Notes: generated by a model not told the origin, from the letters alone. Shown: positions 36,097 to 44,521, counted from the stretch's first letter. The stretch: 64,000 bases of DNA from Wocania ichthyoenteri Th78 (GCF_000789235.1 NZ_KN525716.1:2648100-2712099); one strand, 5' to 3'. Numbers and translations: made by a program.

Positions 36097-36930
36097 ATGA
36101 GGTTGATAAAGCAACTTTTTAATTTTTATATTAATAGTAGTATTCATGTGGCATTATCGGTGTTTTCATTAACATGGATTACACTAATTGAGTACCATCT
36201 TTTGTATGATAAGAATGTACTGTATTTTGTGTTTTATGCTACCATTACGGGTTATAATTTTGTTAAGTATTTTGGAGTTGCAAAATTTCATCATAGAAGC
36301 TTAGCGACTTGGTTAAAAGCCATTCAAATATTTTCGTTTTTCTGCTTTGTTTTAATGTCTTACTATGCATTTCAATTAGAAAAAAATACGCTAATTTGTA
36401 TTGCTGTTTTTGGAGTAGTCACCTTTTTATATGCTATTCCTTTCTTGCCCAAACATTTGTTTTTAGATAAACAGCACAACTTAAGAAGTATAGGTGGCTT
36501 AAAAATTTATTTAATAGCATTGGTTTGGAGTGGTGTTACTGTTATTTTGCCTTTAGTGAATCAGGAATATAGTATCTCAAGTGATGTGATAATTACAGCA
36601 GTTCAACGTTATTTATTTATAATAATTTTAATGTTTCCTTTTGAAATTAGAGATTTGCGATATGATAGTTTAAAACTCTCAACAATTCCTCAAAAAATAG
36701 GAGTGAAAGAAACTAAAACTATTGGAGTTTTAATGCTCATGCTATTCTTCTTTTTAGAGTTTTTTAAAAATGAAATTGCTTTTTTAAGTACGTTTGTACT
36801 TTTAATAATTACTGTAATTACTGGATTGTTTTTAATGTTTTCGAAAGTGGAACAAACATCTTATTACAGTGCTTTTTGGGTTGAAAGTATTCCTGTTTTA
36901 TGGCTAATATTATTACTTTTAAGTACTTAA
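36097..36930 (+). CDS. UbiA-like prenyltransferase family membrane protein (probable)
   Basis: A 277-residue protein with about eight hydrophobic segments. Two polar motifs sit where UbiA enzymes carry their aspartate-rich motifs: GYNFVKYFGV (52-61) and EIRDLRYDSLK (183-193), with TIPQKIGVKETK following, as in UbiA relatives. The first motif lacks the usual NDxxD aspartates, so activity as a prenyltransferase is uncertain. Its last codons overlap, tail to tail, the zinc-finger protein gene on the other strand. Confidence 0.7.
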   Translation: MRLIKQLFNFYINSSIHVALSVFSLTWITLIEYHLLYDKNVLYFVFYATITGYNFVKYFGVAKFHHRSLATWLKAIQIFSFFCFVLMSYYAFQLEKNTLICIAVFGVVTFLYAIPFLPKHLFLDKQHNLRSIGGLKIYLIALVWSGVTVILPLVNQEYSISSDVIITAVQRYLFIIILMFPFEIRDLRYDSLKLSTIPQKIGVKETKTIGVLMLMLFFFLEFFKNEIAFLSTFVLLIITVITGLFLMFSKVEQTSYYSAFWVESIPVLWLILLLLST

Positions 36931-37190
36931 TTTGATTCTTCAATTATTGCTTTGTCTAAATCTTTTTTCATAGATTCTTTACATTTTTTATCCAAGCATT
37001 CAACTTTAGATTCTTTTACTTTTTTTGTAAGCTTGGTGTTGTTTTTTGTATATTCCCTACAAGCTCTGCAATAAATCAAATGTATGTTTAGTTTTATCTT
37101 TTCCCAAAGTGTAGCCTCTTTGTACTGCGTTTTGTCACAAACATGATTTGCTTCATCGCATGGAATCACAACCTTCATTTTAGTACTCAT
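36927..37190 (-). CDS. Small zinc-finger protein, possible anti-sigma factor
   Basis: An 87-residue soluble protein, cysteine- and lysine-rich, with HLIYCRAC (37-44), an HxxxCxxC arrangement as in the zinc-binding (ZAS) domain of ECF anti-sigma factors. Two more Cys pairs lie at the ends (CDEANHVC and CLDKKC). It starts one base after the stop of the ECF sigma factor gene, consistent with a sigma/anti-sigma pair. There is no membrane segment, so it would act in the cytoplasm. The anti-sigma role is inferred from motif and position. Confidence 0.7.
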   Translation of the reverse strand: MSTKMKVVIPCDEANHVCDKTQYKEATLWEKIKLNIHLIYCRACREYTKNNTKLTKKVKESKVECLDKKCKESMKKDLDKAIIEESN

Positions 37191-37191
37191 A

Positions 37192-37746
37192 TTAAAACCA
37201 ATTTTCTTTTAAACAATCTGCCATAGCTGTGCGTGCTCTATGAATGATTACCCAAAGGTTAGACGCTGTAATGTTAAATTCATTACAAATTACTTCAGTT
37301 TCAAAACCTTGAATGGTTTTCATTTTAAAAACTTGGGCTTGTTTTTCTGGTAATTTGCCTAAGCAGTTATGTATGGCATTGCCCAATTCTGCATTTTGCA
37401 TAGTGTCTTCTGCTGTTTTATCGTAAGGGTCTGCAACACGCTCTTCTAGCCAATCACCTTCTGTTTCAGAATCGTCGTTATACGTGATGCGTACTTCTGC
37501 TTTGCCTTTTTTAGAATTTATTTTACGATAATGGTCAATGATTTTTCGTTTTAAAATAGAAATTAGCCACGTGCGTTCGCTAGCTTCACCTTTAAAATTT
37601 TTCATCGATTTTAAACCCGCCAAAAAAGTATCCTGTACTAAGTCTTGCGCAATTTCTCGGTCGCTAACTCTAGTAATGGTGTAGTTAAATAAGTAGTCTG
37701 CATATAAATCAATCCACTTATTAGGATCTATTTGATGGTTGGGCAT
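37192..37746 (-). CDS. ECF-type RNA polymerase sigma factor
   Basis: A 184-residue sigma-70 family protein with region 2 (WIDLYADYLFNYTITRVSDREIAQDLVQDTFLAGLKSM, the QDxFL pattern), the region 2.4 segment ASERTWLISILKRKIIDHYRK, and a region 4 helix-turn-helix (LPEKQAQVFKMKTIQGFETEVICNEF…NLWVIIHRAR). The frame is open to a TTG at 37776, but ATG 37746 follows a perfect -7 box (TATTTTTG) by 27 bases and gives the usual N-terminus. It is paired with the zinc-finger protein downstream. Confidence 0.93.
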   Translation of the reverse strand: MPNHQIDPNKWIDLYADYLFNYTITRVSDREIAQDLVQDTFLAGLKSMKNFKGEASERTWLISILKRKIIDHYRKINSKKGKAEVRITYNDDSETEGDWLEERVADPYDKTAEDTMQNAELGNAIHNCLGKLPEKQAQVFKMKTIQGFETEVICNEFNITASNLWVIIHRARTAMADCLKENWF

Positions 37747-37773
37747 TATTGATGCAATTGTTTTTTTGAATAT

Positions 37774-37781
37774 CAAAAATA
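37774..37781 (-). promoter_or_regulatory. -7 box of the ECF sigma gene
   Basis: Perfect TATTTTTG on the minus strand, 27 bases before ATG 37746. It supports the downstream ATG as the true start. Confidence 0.45.
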
Positions 37782-37825
37782 AGGTAAAAAAATGAATATT
37801 TAACTTCTAGGTTTTGTATAAAACA

Positions 37826-37862
37826 ATATGCGACCGTTATAATGTCTAAAACGGTCGCATAT
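37826..37862 (-). terminator. Terminator of the exported orphan gene
   Basis: A perfect, GC-richer 13-bp stem (ATATGCGACCGTT, 37826-37838, with AACGGTCGCATAT, 37850-37862) with an 11-base loop. It is followed on the minus strand by TGTTTTAT. It ends the gene at 37926-38411 before the sigma factor promoter. Confidence 0.8.
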
Positions 37863-37925
37863 ATAATTATTTATGTAGAATAAATGTCAGCGCATAGTAG
37901 CAAAATTTATTTTAAAGACTATAAT

Positions 37926-38411
37926 TTATTGAAAAGAAACAACATCTGCCATATCTTCAACTAGATTACTACTATTAAATATGAACAGTGTAGCTGATTT
38001 TGTTCCAGATAAGTTGCAGCTAACTGTAAATGTAACTGGTAATGAAACATCTTTTGATCCATTTCCTGTATGTCCTAATAAACTCACCCATATTCCAGTA
38101 TTATTTTTAACTTCAAACTTATATGTACCACTACCATTAATGGTAATTGCCTTTGTGCTAGGGGAATATAATTGAGTGTAGCCAGGATCAAAGCTAGGCG
38201 AGGTAGGTAGCGGGGTTGCATAATTTAAGGTATTAATTTCCGCAATTTCTCCAGTAATGCTAGGGTACGTTTTTTCAGATAACGAGAGTGCTATGCTTTC
38301 TAATTTATTAATTTCAATTTTTTTTATATCTTCAGAATAACTTTGAAATACCAGTGAAATTAACAGGCAAAATAACATAACTAATGGTTTTTTAAAATCG
38401 AATTTTTTCAT
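37926..38411 (-). CDS. Exported protein of unknown function
   Basis: A 161-residue protein with a hydrophobic signal segment (about residues 10-24; KKPLVMLFCLLISLVFQSYS). The mature part is Ser/Thr/Asn-rich and probably all-beta, with GTYKFEVKNNTGIWVSLLGHTG and VTFTVSCNLSGTKSATLFIFNSS. It carries one cysteine in the mature part and no recognisable sorting domain. It stands alone with its own terminator. I do not recognise a family; a weak general resemblance to the small exported protein at 13614-14000 is only in composition. Confidence 0.65.
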   Translation of the reverse strand: MKKFDFKKPLVMLFCLLISLVFQSYSEDIKKIEINKLESIALSLSEKTYPSITGEIAEINTLNYATPLPTSPSFDPGYTQLYSPSTKAITINGSGTYKFEVKNNTGIWVSLLGHTGNGSKDVSLPVTFTVSCNLSGTKSATLFIFNSSNLVEDMADVVSFQ

Positions 38412-38566
38412 AATAATGTAAGGTTTTTAATTAAATTTTTTTATTTAAAAGGAAAAATCATATATAAATGTAAGTTTTTTATGTTAAAAACATGTGTTTG
38501 TAGTATGTTAATTAATTGTTAATTAACATATTGCGTGTTCTGTTTAATGCAATAATTATTGAAAGT

Positions 38567-39346
38567 TTATTTTATTTGTAAATGAATATGATCATCATGA
38601 CGAACAGCTTGACAACCATGAAAACGAATTTTGGTTTCGTTAATAAGCTTTAATGATTCTTTTAAATAAGGCTCAATGAAAATCTTTTCGGTTAGGTTTG
38701 AATCTAATAATTCTTTAATTAAAAGCTTTGTTTTTGGTTTATCTAATTTTAAATTATTGATTATCCCAAAAGTCATATATTTAGTAAAATCGTATTGCCA
38801 ATAACCTTTATTTAAGCAATTTTCAGATGATATATTATTAGAGTCAACAAATGCACCGTAACCAGAAACAGAAGGTTTTTTAGTTGATGACTTTCCGTGT
38901 TTATCTAAATACATAAACGAAATATCAATCTTTTTTCCATCATTATGACTTAAATGAGGCATTAGCGGAAAGCCATCTTTAAACGGAAAATTTGCATCTA
39001 AATAAGTAATTGATATATTTAAGGGTTTTAAGTTTGTTGCTGAATTTTCTAATAAAGCTTTTAAATCTGATGTTACATAATTTCTAAAAAATAATGGATA
39101 AACCCAATTTCTTGGTTTTAAGTAATCATTAAAAATAGGGAGTTGCTCTCTTCCAAAAGGTTTTGCAATAGGTGGAATAATCAAAACATTAAAAACTAAA
39201 TACAGAATAGGGAAAGTAAATCGCTTCTTCTTTTTTAGTTTTATCGAAATGAATAGAGCCAACAACCATACTAATCCACCAACTTGGGTTAATACAGTTA
39301 AAATTAAAATAATTGTTAAATGTCCAAAAAGTTTTAGAAACTTCAT
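38567..39346 (-). CDS. Membrane-anchored LAS-type (MepA/M15-like) metallopeptidase
   Basis: A 259-residue protein with two N-terminal hydrophobic segments (about 8-36 and 46-62) and a C-terminal domain with LAS-superfamily zinc motifs. These are HNDGKKID (His134, Asp141; pattern HxxGxxxD) and HDDHIHLQI (His250, His253, His255) at the very C-terminus. LAS enzymes such as MepA and VanX cleave D-Ala or D-Ala-DAP peptide links in cell walls. ATG 39346 is preferred over the upstream TTG at 39352. It lies 27 bases downstream of the M3 peptidase gene, possibly in one transcript. The motif match is clear; family naming is by motif only. Confidence 0.72.
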   Translation of the reverse strand: MKFLKLFGHLTIILILTVLTQVGGLVWLLALFISIKLKKKKRFTFPILYLVFNVLIIPPIAKPFGREQLPIFNDYLKPRNWVYPLFFRNYVTSDLKALLENSATNLKPLNISITYLDANFPFKDGFPLMPHLSHNDGKKIDISFMYLDKHGKSSTKKPSVSGYGAFVDSNNISSENCLNKGYWQYDFTKYMTFGIINNLKLDKPKTKLLIKELLDSNLTEKIFIEPYLKESLKLINETKIRFHGCQAVRHDDHIHLQIK

Positions 39347-39373
39347 AAACAACTAAACGTAAATCAAATCAAC

Positions 39374-41428
39374 TTATTTTAATAATCCAGCACGCCTTAA
39401 CAACGCTTCAGGTTTTGGTTCTTTTCCGCGAAAACGTTTATAAAGTGTCATGGGGTTTTCTGTTCCACCTTTACTTAGTACATGGGCTTTAAATTTGGTT
39501 GCTACTGTTTTATTAAAAACGCCTTCTTCTTCAAAATATTCAAATGCATCGGCATCTAAAACTTCTGCCCACTTATAACTGTAATAGCCTGAAGAGTAAC
39601 CACCTTGAAAAATATGAGAAAACGAAGTACTCATACAGTTTTCTGCAACATCAGGAAATAGATTCGTGTTTTTAAAAGCTTTAGTTTCATGCGCTTTTAC
39701 ATCTGCAATTTTTGATGGATCTTGACCATGCCAACTCATATCTAATAAACCAAAACTAATTTGACGAAGTGTTTGCATGCCTTCATGAAAAGTTGAAGAT
39801 GCTTTTATTTTTTTAACTAAATCCATTGGAATTACTTCACCAGTTTCATAATGTTTTGCAAATAACTCCAAAGCTTCTTTTTGATAGCACCAGTTTTCTA
39901 ACACCTGACTTGGTAATTCAACAAAATCCCAGTATACACTTGTCCCTGATAGACTAGGATAAGTTGTATTTGCTAACATACCATGTAGTGCGTGACCAAA
40001 CTCATGGAACAATGTGGTAACCTCGTTAAAAGTTAATAACGACGGTTTGCTTTTTGTGGGTTTTGTAAAGTTGCAAACAATAGAAATGTGTGGTCTTTCA
40101 TTAGCACCATCTTTTATAGATTGTGGTTTAAAGGAGGTCATCCACGCACCGTTGCGTTTTCCTTTTCTTGGGAAAAAATCGGCATAAAAGATTGATACTA
40201 AATCACCATTATTGTCAGTTACTTTATAGGTTAAAACATCTTCGTGATATTTATCGATGTTGTAAATTTCTTCAAAATGTAAATCGAATAATTTATTGGC
40301 AACCGTAAACGCACCATTTATAACGTTTTCTAATTTGAAATAAGGTTTTAACTGCTCATCATCTAAACTGAATAATTTTTGTTTTAGTTTTTCTGAATAA
40401 TAAGCTGAATCCCATTTTTCAAGTCGGTCGATACCAGTGCTTGGCGCAGTCGAAGTATTGTCTAATTTTTTAGCGAAATTTTCTAGATTATTAAACTCAT
40501 TTTTTGCTGCTGGTTTTGCTTTTTCTAAAAGTTCGCTTAAAAATTGTTCAACGTTTTCTGGTGTTTCTGCCATGCGTTCTTCTAAAACAAAATGTGCATG
40601 GGTTTTGTAGCCTAAAAGGTTAGCGCGCGCATGTCTGAGTTTTGCTATCTGTAAAACATTATTTTGATTATCTAACTTGTCATTTTTAAACCCTTTAGCT
40701 CCTGCTGCTAAAGATAGTTTTTTGCGCAATTCGCGATTATCGGCATAGGTGACAAAGGGAATGTAGCTAGGGTAGTCTAAAGTAAATAACCAGCCTTTTT
40801 TGTTTTTTGATTCTGCTAATTGTAGTGCTGCTTCTTTTGCGCCTTCAGGTAAACCAGATAAGTCTTTTTTGTCGATAATTAGCATTTCATATTTGTTAGT
40901 TTCTGCTAATACATTTTCGCCAAATTTGAGTTTTAATTTGCTTAGTTGTTTGTCGATTTCTCGAAGTTTTTCTTTTTTATCTTCTGATAAATTAGCGCCA
41001 TTGCGTGAAAAACTTTTGTATTTTTTATCTAAAAGTGTCTGTTGTTCAATACTTAATTTGAGTTCCTCTTTTTTATCGTAAACCGTTTTTATACGTTTAA
41101 ATAATACTTCGTTTAAAGTGATATCATTACTGAATTCTGATAATAAAGGCGAAACTTCTTGTGCTATTTTTTGAATGTGTTCGTTTGTTTCGGCAGAATT
41201 TAAATTAAAAAAAATACTCGAAATTCTATCTAGCTGTTCTCCTGAAAAATCTAAAGCCTCAATAGTGTTTTCAAAATTAGGGATTTCTGTGTTTTGAGTA
41301 ATTGCATCAATTTCTGCTTTAGCATTTTTAATAGCTTCTTTAAAAGCAGGAAGGAAATCTTCATCTTTTATTTGCGAAAAAGGAGCGGTGTTATATGGAG
41401 TATTAAAATGTTTGTTTAAGATAGGCAT
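39374..41428 (-). CDS. M3 family peptidase (oligopeptidase/Dcp type)
   Basis: A 684-residue zinc metallopeptidase with the active-site motif FHEFGHALHGML (His475, Glu476, His479) and the M3 C-terminal segments VELPSQVLENWC and FSHIFQGGYSSGYYSYKWAEVLDADAF. There is no signal peptide, so it is cytoplasmic, degrading short peptides. Around residues 323-334 (STAPSTGID) the frame runs through a copy of a dispersed repeat (40440-40455), which appears as an extra linker in an otherwise normal sequence. Confidence 0.95.
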   Translation of the reverse strand: MPILNKHFNTPYNTAPFSQIKDEDFLPAFKEAIKNAKAEIDAITQNTEIPNFENTIEALDFSGEQLDRISSIFFNLNSAETNEHIQKIAQEVSPLLSEFSNDITLNEVLFKRIKTVYDKKEELKLSIEQQTLLDKKYKSFSRNGANLSEDKKEKLREIDKQLSKLKLKFGENVLAETNKYEMLIIDKKDLSGLPEGAKEAALQLAESKNKKGWLFTLDYPSYIPFVTYADNRELRKKLSLAAGAKGFKNDKLDNQNNVLQIAKLRHARANLLGYKTHAHFVLEERMAETPENVEQFLSELLEKAKPAAKNEFNNLENFAKKLDNTSTAPSTGIDRLEKWDSAYYSEKLKQKLFSLDDEQLKPYFKLENVINGAFTVANKLFDLHFEEIYNIDKYHEDVLTYKVTDNNGDLVSIFYADFFPRKGKRNGAWMTSFKPQSIKDGANERPHISIVCNFTKPTKSKPSLLTFNEVTTLFHEFGHALHGMLANTTYPSLSGTSVYWDFVELPSQVLENWCYQKEALELFAKHYETGEVIPMDLVKKIKASSTFHEGMQTLRQISFGLLDMSWHGQDPSKIADVKAHETKAFKNTNLFPDVAENCMSTSFSHIFQGGYSSGYYSYKWAEVLDADAFEYFEEEGVFNKTVATKFKAHVLSKGGTENPMTLYKRFRGKEPKPEALLRRAGLLK
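40440..40455. repeat. CTGAG..CAGTCGAAG repeat core inside the M3 peptidase gene
   Basis: CTTGGCGCAGTCGAAG matches the intergenic CTGAGCGCAGTCGAAG at 30448-30463 in 14 of 16 bases, 13 of them consecutive at the right end. Both continue with TA. It is translated in frame on the minus strand as part of NTSTAPST. Confidence 0.55.
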
Positions 41429-41601
41429 GAATGTGAAATTGTAGTTGTTTTAAAAAAATAAAAATCTAAAAAAATAATGAATATTGGTAGTTAATCGAAT
41501 ATGTAAAATAAAAATTAGTTAATCAGACTTTTTTTTCTATTTTGGCACAAGATTTTTCAGAGAGTTATCTTTAACTCGTAAGAATTATTGTTAATAGCTG
41601 T

Positions 41602-41629
41602 AAAAACCTCGGATTTATTCGAGGTTTTT
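41602..41629. terminator. Terminator next to the purE stop codon
   Basis: A 10-bp stem, AAAAACCTCG (41602-41611) with CGAGGTTTTT (41620-41629), directly abutting the purE stop. T runs on both strands make it usable in both directions. The longer T run is on the plus strand, where no gene is known to end. Confidence 0.75.
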
Positions 41630-42112
41630 TTATTTTAAATCTTTAGCAGATTCATGAACCATTTGTTCTAATCCTTGTTTGTAAACTATAATTTTATCTA
41701 GAACACATTTGTCTGATGTTCCAATAATTTGAGCTGCCAGTATACCCGCGTTTTTTGCCCCATTTAAAGCTACGGTTGCAACAGGTACGCCACCAGGCAT
41801 TTGAAGAATAGATAAAACAGAATCCCAACCATCAATAGAATTACTGCTTTTAATAGGAACGCCAATAACAGGAAGCGGTGATAACGACGCTATCATTCCT
41901 GGTAAATGTGCAGCACCACCAGCACCAGCAATTATTACAGCAAATCCTCTAGTGTGTGCACGCTTACCATAATCAAATAGCTTTTCAGGCGTTCGGTGTG
42001 CTGAAACAATATCTACTTCAACCTCAATATCGAATCCTTTTAAAATATCGATGGCTTGTTGCATAATCGGCAGGTCGCTTTTGCTTCCCATGATGACTCC
42101 TACTTTATTCAT
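41630..42112 (-). CDS. purE: 5-(carboxyamino)imidazole ribonucleotide mutase
   Basis: PurE rearranges N5-CAIR to CAIR in purine synthesis. The 160 residues include the substrate-binding GSKSDLPIMQQA, VSAHRTPEKLFDY and the glycine-rich IIAGAGGAAHLPGMIAS with the catalytic His. It starts 2 bases after purK, so the two are coupled, giving the bacterial class I PurK/PurE pathway. Confidence 0.97.
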   Translation of the reverse strand: MNKVGVIMGSKSDLPIMQQAIDILKGFDIEVEVDIVSAHRTPEKLFDYGKRAHTRGFAVIIAGAGGAAHLPGMIASLSPLPVIGVPIKSSNSIDGWDSVLSILQMPGGVPVATVALNGAKNAGILAAQIIGTSDKCVLDKIIVYKQGLEQMVHESAKDLK

Positions 42113-42114
42113 AA

Positions 42115-43269
42115 TTATTCGCTTATTACTTTAATCGTATTTTTTACTTCTTCGGCAATTCTACGTGCTTCACTTAAATCTTCATTAACAATGGTCACAT
42201 GTCCCATTTTTCTGAATGGTCTGGTTTGCTTTTTACCGTAAATATGTGGCGTAACACCATTCAATTTCATAATGGCTTCAATGTTTTTATATATAACATT
42301 ACCTGTATGGCCTTCGGCACCAACCAAATTTACCATAACGCCACCAACTTTACTATCGGTTCTTCCTAAAGGTAAATTTAAAATAGCTCTTAAATGCTGT
42401 TCAAACTGCGAAGTATAACTGGCTTCTATGGTTTGATGCCCAGAATTATGTGGTCTTGGAGCCACTTCGTTAATTAAAATATCGTCGTTTTCAGTTTGAA
42501 ACATTTCAACTGCTAAAAGCCCAACATGATTAAACGTTTTTGATACTTTTAGTGCAATTTCTGTAGCTTTTTTAGCAATGGTATCATCAATTCTAGCAGG
42601 ACAAATTACATACTCTACTTGATTAGCTTCAGGGTGAAATTCCATTTCAACCACTGGAAATGTTTTGGTTTCACCTGATGCATTTCTGGCTACAATTACT
42701 GCTAATTCATTTTTAAAAGGCACTAAAGTTTCTGCAATACATTCACCTTTTGGTAAGCCTTCTAAATCTGATAATTTTCTAACCACTTTAACACCTGTGC
42801 CGTCATATCCAAACTGAGTCGCTTTCCAAACAAAAGGTATTGTTAATCCACCATTACCTATAGCGTCTTCAATTTCTGAAAGGTAAGCAAAACGAGAAAA
42901 CGGAGCTGTTGGTAAATCATTATCTACATAAAATAATTTCTGTGTTGCTTTGTTTTGAATAGTGCGTAATGTTTTTGACGATGGGTAAACTTTTACGCCT
43001 TCTTTTTCAAGTGTTTCAAGGGCATCAACATTTACATTTTCAATTTCAATAGTTAATACATCAACTTGCTTTCCAAAATTATAAACCGTATTGTAATCCA
43101 TTAAATCACCTAAGTGAAATTCGTTACTAGCAATTTTACAAGGCGCTTCGTTGCTAGCGTCTAAAACACAAGTGTAAGTATCAAACTTTCGGGTATCATT
43201 AAGTAGCATTTTCCCTAGTTGTCCGCCACCAAGAATACCAAGTTTAAAATTTGAAGAGAAGTAATTCAT
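42115..43269 (-). CDS. purK: 5-(carboxyamino)imidazole ribonucleotide synthase
   Basis: PurK makes N5-CAIR from AIR, bicarbonate and ATP. The 384-residue ATP-grasp protein begins LGILGGGQLGKMLLNDTRK and contains PFVWKATQFGYDGTGVKVV, VPFKNELAVIVAR and EVAPRPHNSGHQTIEA. A perfect -7 box lies 33 bases upstream. It forms an operon with purE. Confidence 0.97.
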   Translation of the reverse strand: MNYFSSNFKLGILGGGQLGKMLLNDTRKFDTYTCVLDASNEAPCKIASNEFHLGDLMDYNTVYNFGKQVDVLTIEIENVNVDALETLEKEGVKVYPSSKTLRTIQNKATQKLFYVDNDLPTAPFSRFAYLSEIEDAIGNGGLTIPFVWKATQFGYDGTGVKVVRKLSDLEGLPKGECIAETLVPFKNELAVIVARNASGETKTFPVVEMEFHPEANQVEYVICPARIDDTIAKKATEIALKVSKTFNHVGLLAVEMFQTENDDILINEVAPRPHNSGHQTIEASYTSQFEQHLRAILNLPLGRTDSKVGGVMVNLVGAEGHTGNVIYKNIEAIMKLNGVTPHIYGKKQTRPFRKMGHVTIVNEDLSEARRIAEEVKNTIKVISE

Positions 43270-43302
43270 TTAATTTTTTTATCTGAACATGATATTGATA
43301 TG

Positions 43303-43310
43303 CAAAAATA
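43303..43310 (-). promoter_or_regulatory. -7 box of purK–purE
   Basis: Perfect TATTTTTG on the minus strand, 33 bases before the purK start codon. Confidence 0.45.
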
Positions 43311-43375
43311 CACTTAAATCTTAAATTACTTCAGAATTCGTAAATCAAAAAATCGGTAATCGGTAATCTATTGAT

Positions 43376-43383
43376 TATCTTTG
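43376..43383 (+). promoter_or_regulatory. -7 box of the hpt–adk gene
   Basis: Perfect TATCTTTG, 22 bases before the GTG start. Confidence 0.5.
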
Positions 43384-43405
43384 CATCTTTCAAAATAAAA
43401 CAACC

Positions 43406-44515
43406 GTGATAAAGCTACACGATAAATATTTTAAACCATTTATTTCTGCTAAAGAAATTGATGATGCAATTGCACGTTTAGTTAATGAAATTTCTAACGA
43501 TATTGGAGACGAAATTCCAGTGTTTGTAGGGATTTTAAATGGTTCGTTTATGGTAGTAAGCGATTTTGTAAAAAAATACCCAAAACCCTGCGAGGTTACG
43601 TTTATAAAATTAGCATCGTACGAAGGCGTTAAATCGACTGAAGATATTCAGCGTTTAATAGGTTTAACACAAGATTTGTCTGGACGAACTGTTGTTATTT
43701 TGGAAGATATTATAGATACAGGAAATACCCTAGCCGAAGTGCACCGTATTTTTAAAAACGAAAATGTAAAAGCACTTAAGATTGCTACATTATTTTATAA
43801 ACCTGAGGCCTATAAAAAAGATTATAAACTACATTATGTTGGTATAGAAATACCTAATAAATTTATAGTGGGCTACGGACTTGACTATGATGGATTGGGA
43901 AGAGACGTACCAGAAGTATATCAAATAAAAGAAACACAACACATGACAAATTTAGTGCTATTTGGCCCTCCAGGAGCAGGAAAAGGAACACAAGCAAATT
44001 TTTTAAAAGAGAAATACAATTTAGTACATATTTCTACAGGCGATGTTTTTAGATTTAACATTAAAAATGAAACCGCTTTAGGGATGTTGGCTAAATCTTA
44101 CATGGATAAAGGCGAGCTAGTTCCAGATCAAGTTACTATTGATATGTTGGAAGCTGAGGTTGAAAAAAATGCCGATGCTAATGGGTTTATATTTGATGGT
44201 TTTCCAAGAACGGATGCACAAGCCGAAGCTTTAGATAAATTAATGGATAGCAAAGATTCGCAAATAAATGCAATGATTGCTTTAGAAGTTGATGATGAGG
44301 TTTTAGTGCAACGTTTACTTGAAAGAGGAAAAACAAGCGGTAGAGCAGATGATGCAGATGAATCTATTATTAGAAATAGAATTACAGAATACTACAATAA
44401 AACGGCTATATTAAAAGATTACTACTCGGCACAAAATAAATATTTTGGAGTAGATGGCGTTGGTAGTATTGAAGATATTACGGTACGTTTGAGTGCTGTT
44501 ATAGACAAATTATAG
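43406..44515 (+). CDS. adk: Hypoxanthine phosphoribosyltransferase–adenylate kinase fusion
   Basis: One frame of 369 residues joins two enzymes of purine metabolism. Residues 1-~175 are HPRT, with the PRPP-binding loop VVILEDIIDTGNT and the hood/flap segments GILNGSFMVVSDF and KLASYEG. Residues 180-369 are adenylate kinase, starting MTNLVLFGPPGAGKGTQ (P-loop), with FDGFPRTDAQAE and the LID-region RLLERGKTSGRADDADES, which lacks zinc cysteines. The start is GTG 43406. An in-frame ATG at 43943 (Met180) could give a separate Adk. Adk is absent from its common place next to secY. The arrangement is one I recall in flavobacteria. Confidence 0.93.
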   Translation: MIKLHDKYFKPFISAKEIDDAIARLVNEISNDIGDEIPVFVGILNGSFMVVSDFVKKYPKPCEVTFIKLASYEGVKSTEDIQRLIGLTQDLSGRTVVILEDIIDTGNTLAEVHRIFKNENVKALKIATLFYKPEAYKKDYKLHYVGIEIPNKFIVGYGLDYDGLGRDVPEVYQIKETQHMTNLVLFGPPGAGKGTQANFLKEKYNLVHISTGDVFRFNIKNETALGMLAKSYMDKGELVPDQVTIDMLEAEVEKNADANGFIFDGFPRTDAQAEALDKLMDSKDSQINAMIALEVDDEVLVQRLLERGKTSGRADDADESIIRNRITEYYNKTAILKDYYSAQNKYFGVDGVGSIEDITVRLSAVIDKL

Positions 44516-44521
44516 TGACGT

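Noticed and set aside
36927-36930. Frameshift between the UbiA-like gene and the zinc-finger gene
   Set aside because: They are on opposite strands and simply share 4 bases at their stops.
13614-38411. The two small exported proteins (13614-14000 and 37926-38411) as paralogues
   Set aside because: Beyond signal peptides and Ser/Thr/Asn-rich composition I can align no common motif.
41542-41557. Sigma-54 promoter (TTGGCAC) before the possible small RNA
   Set aside because: The -24 half is good, but the -12 GC is absent at the required spacing.
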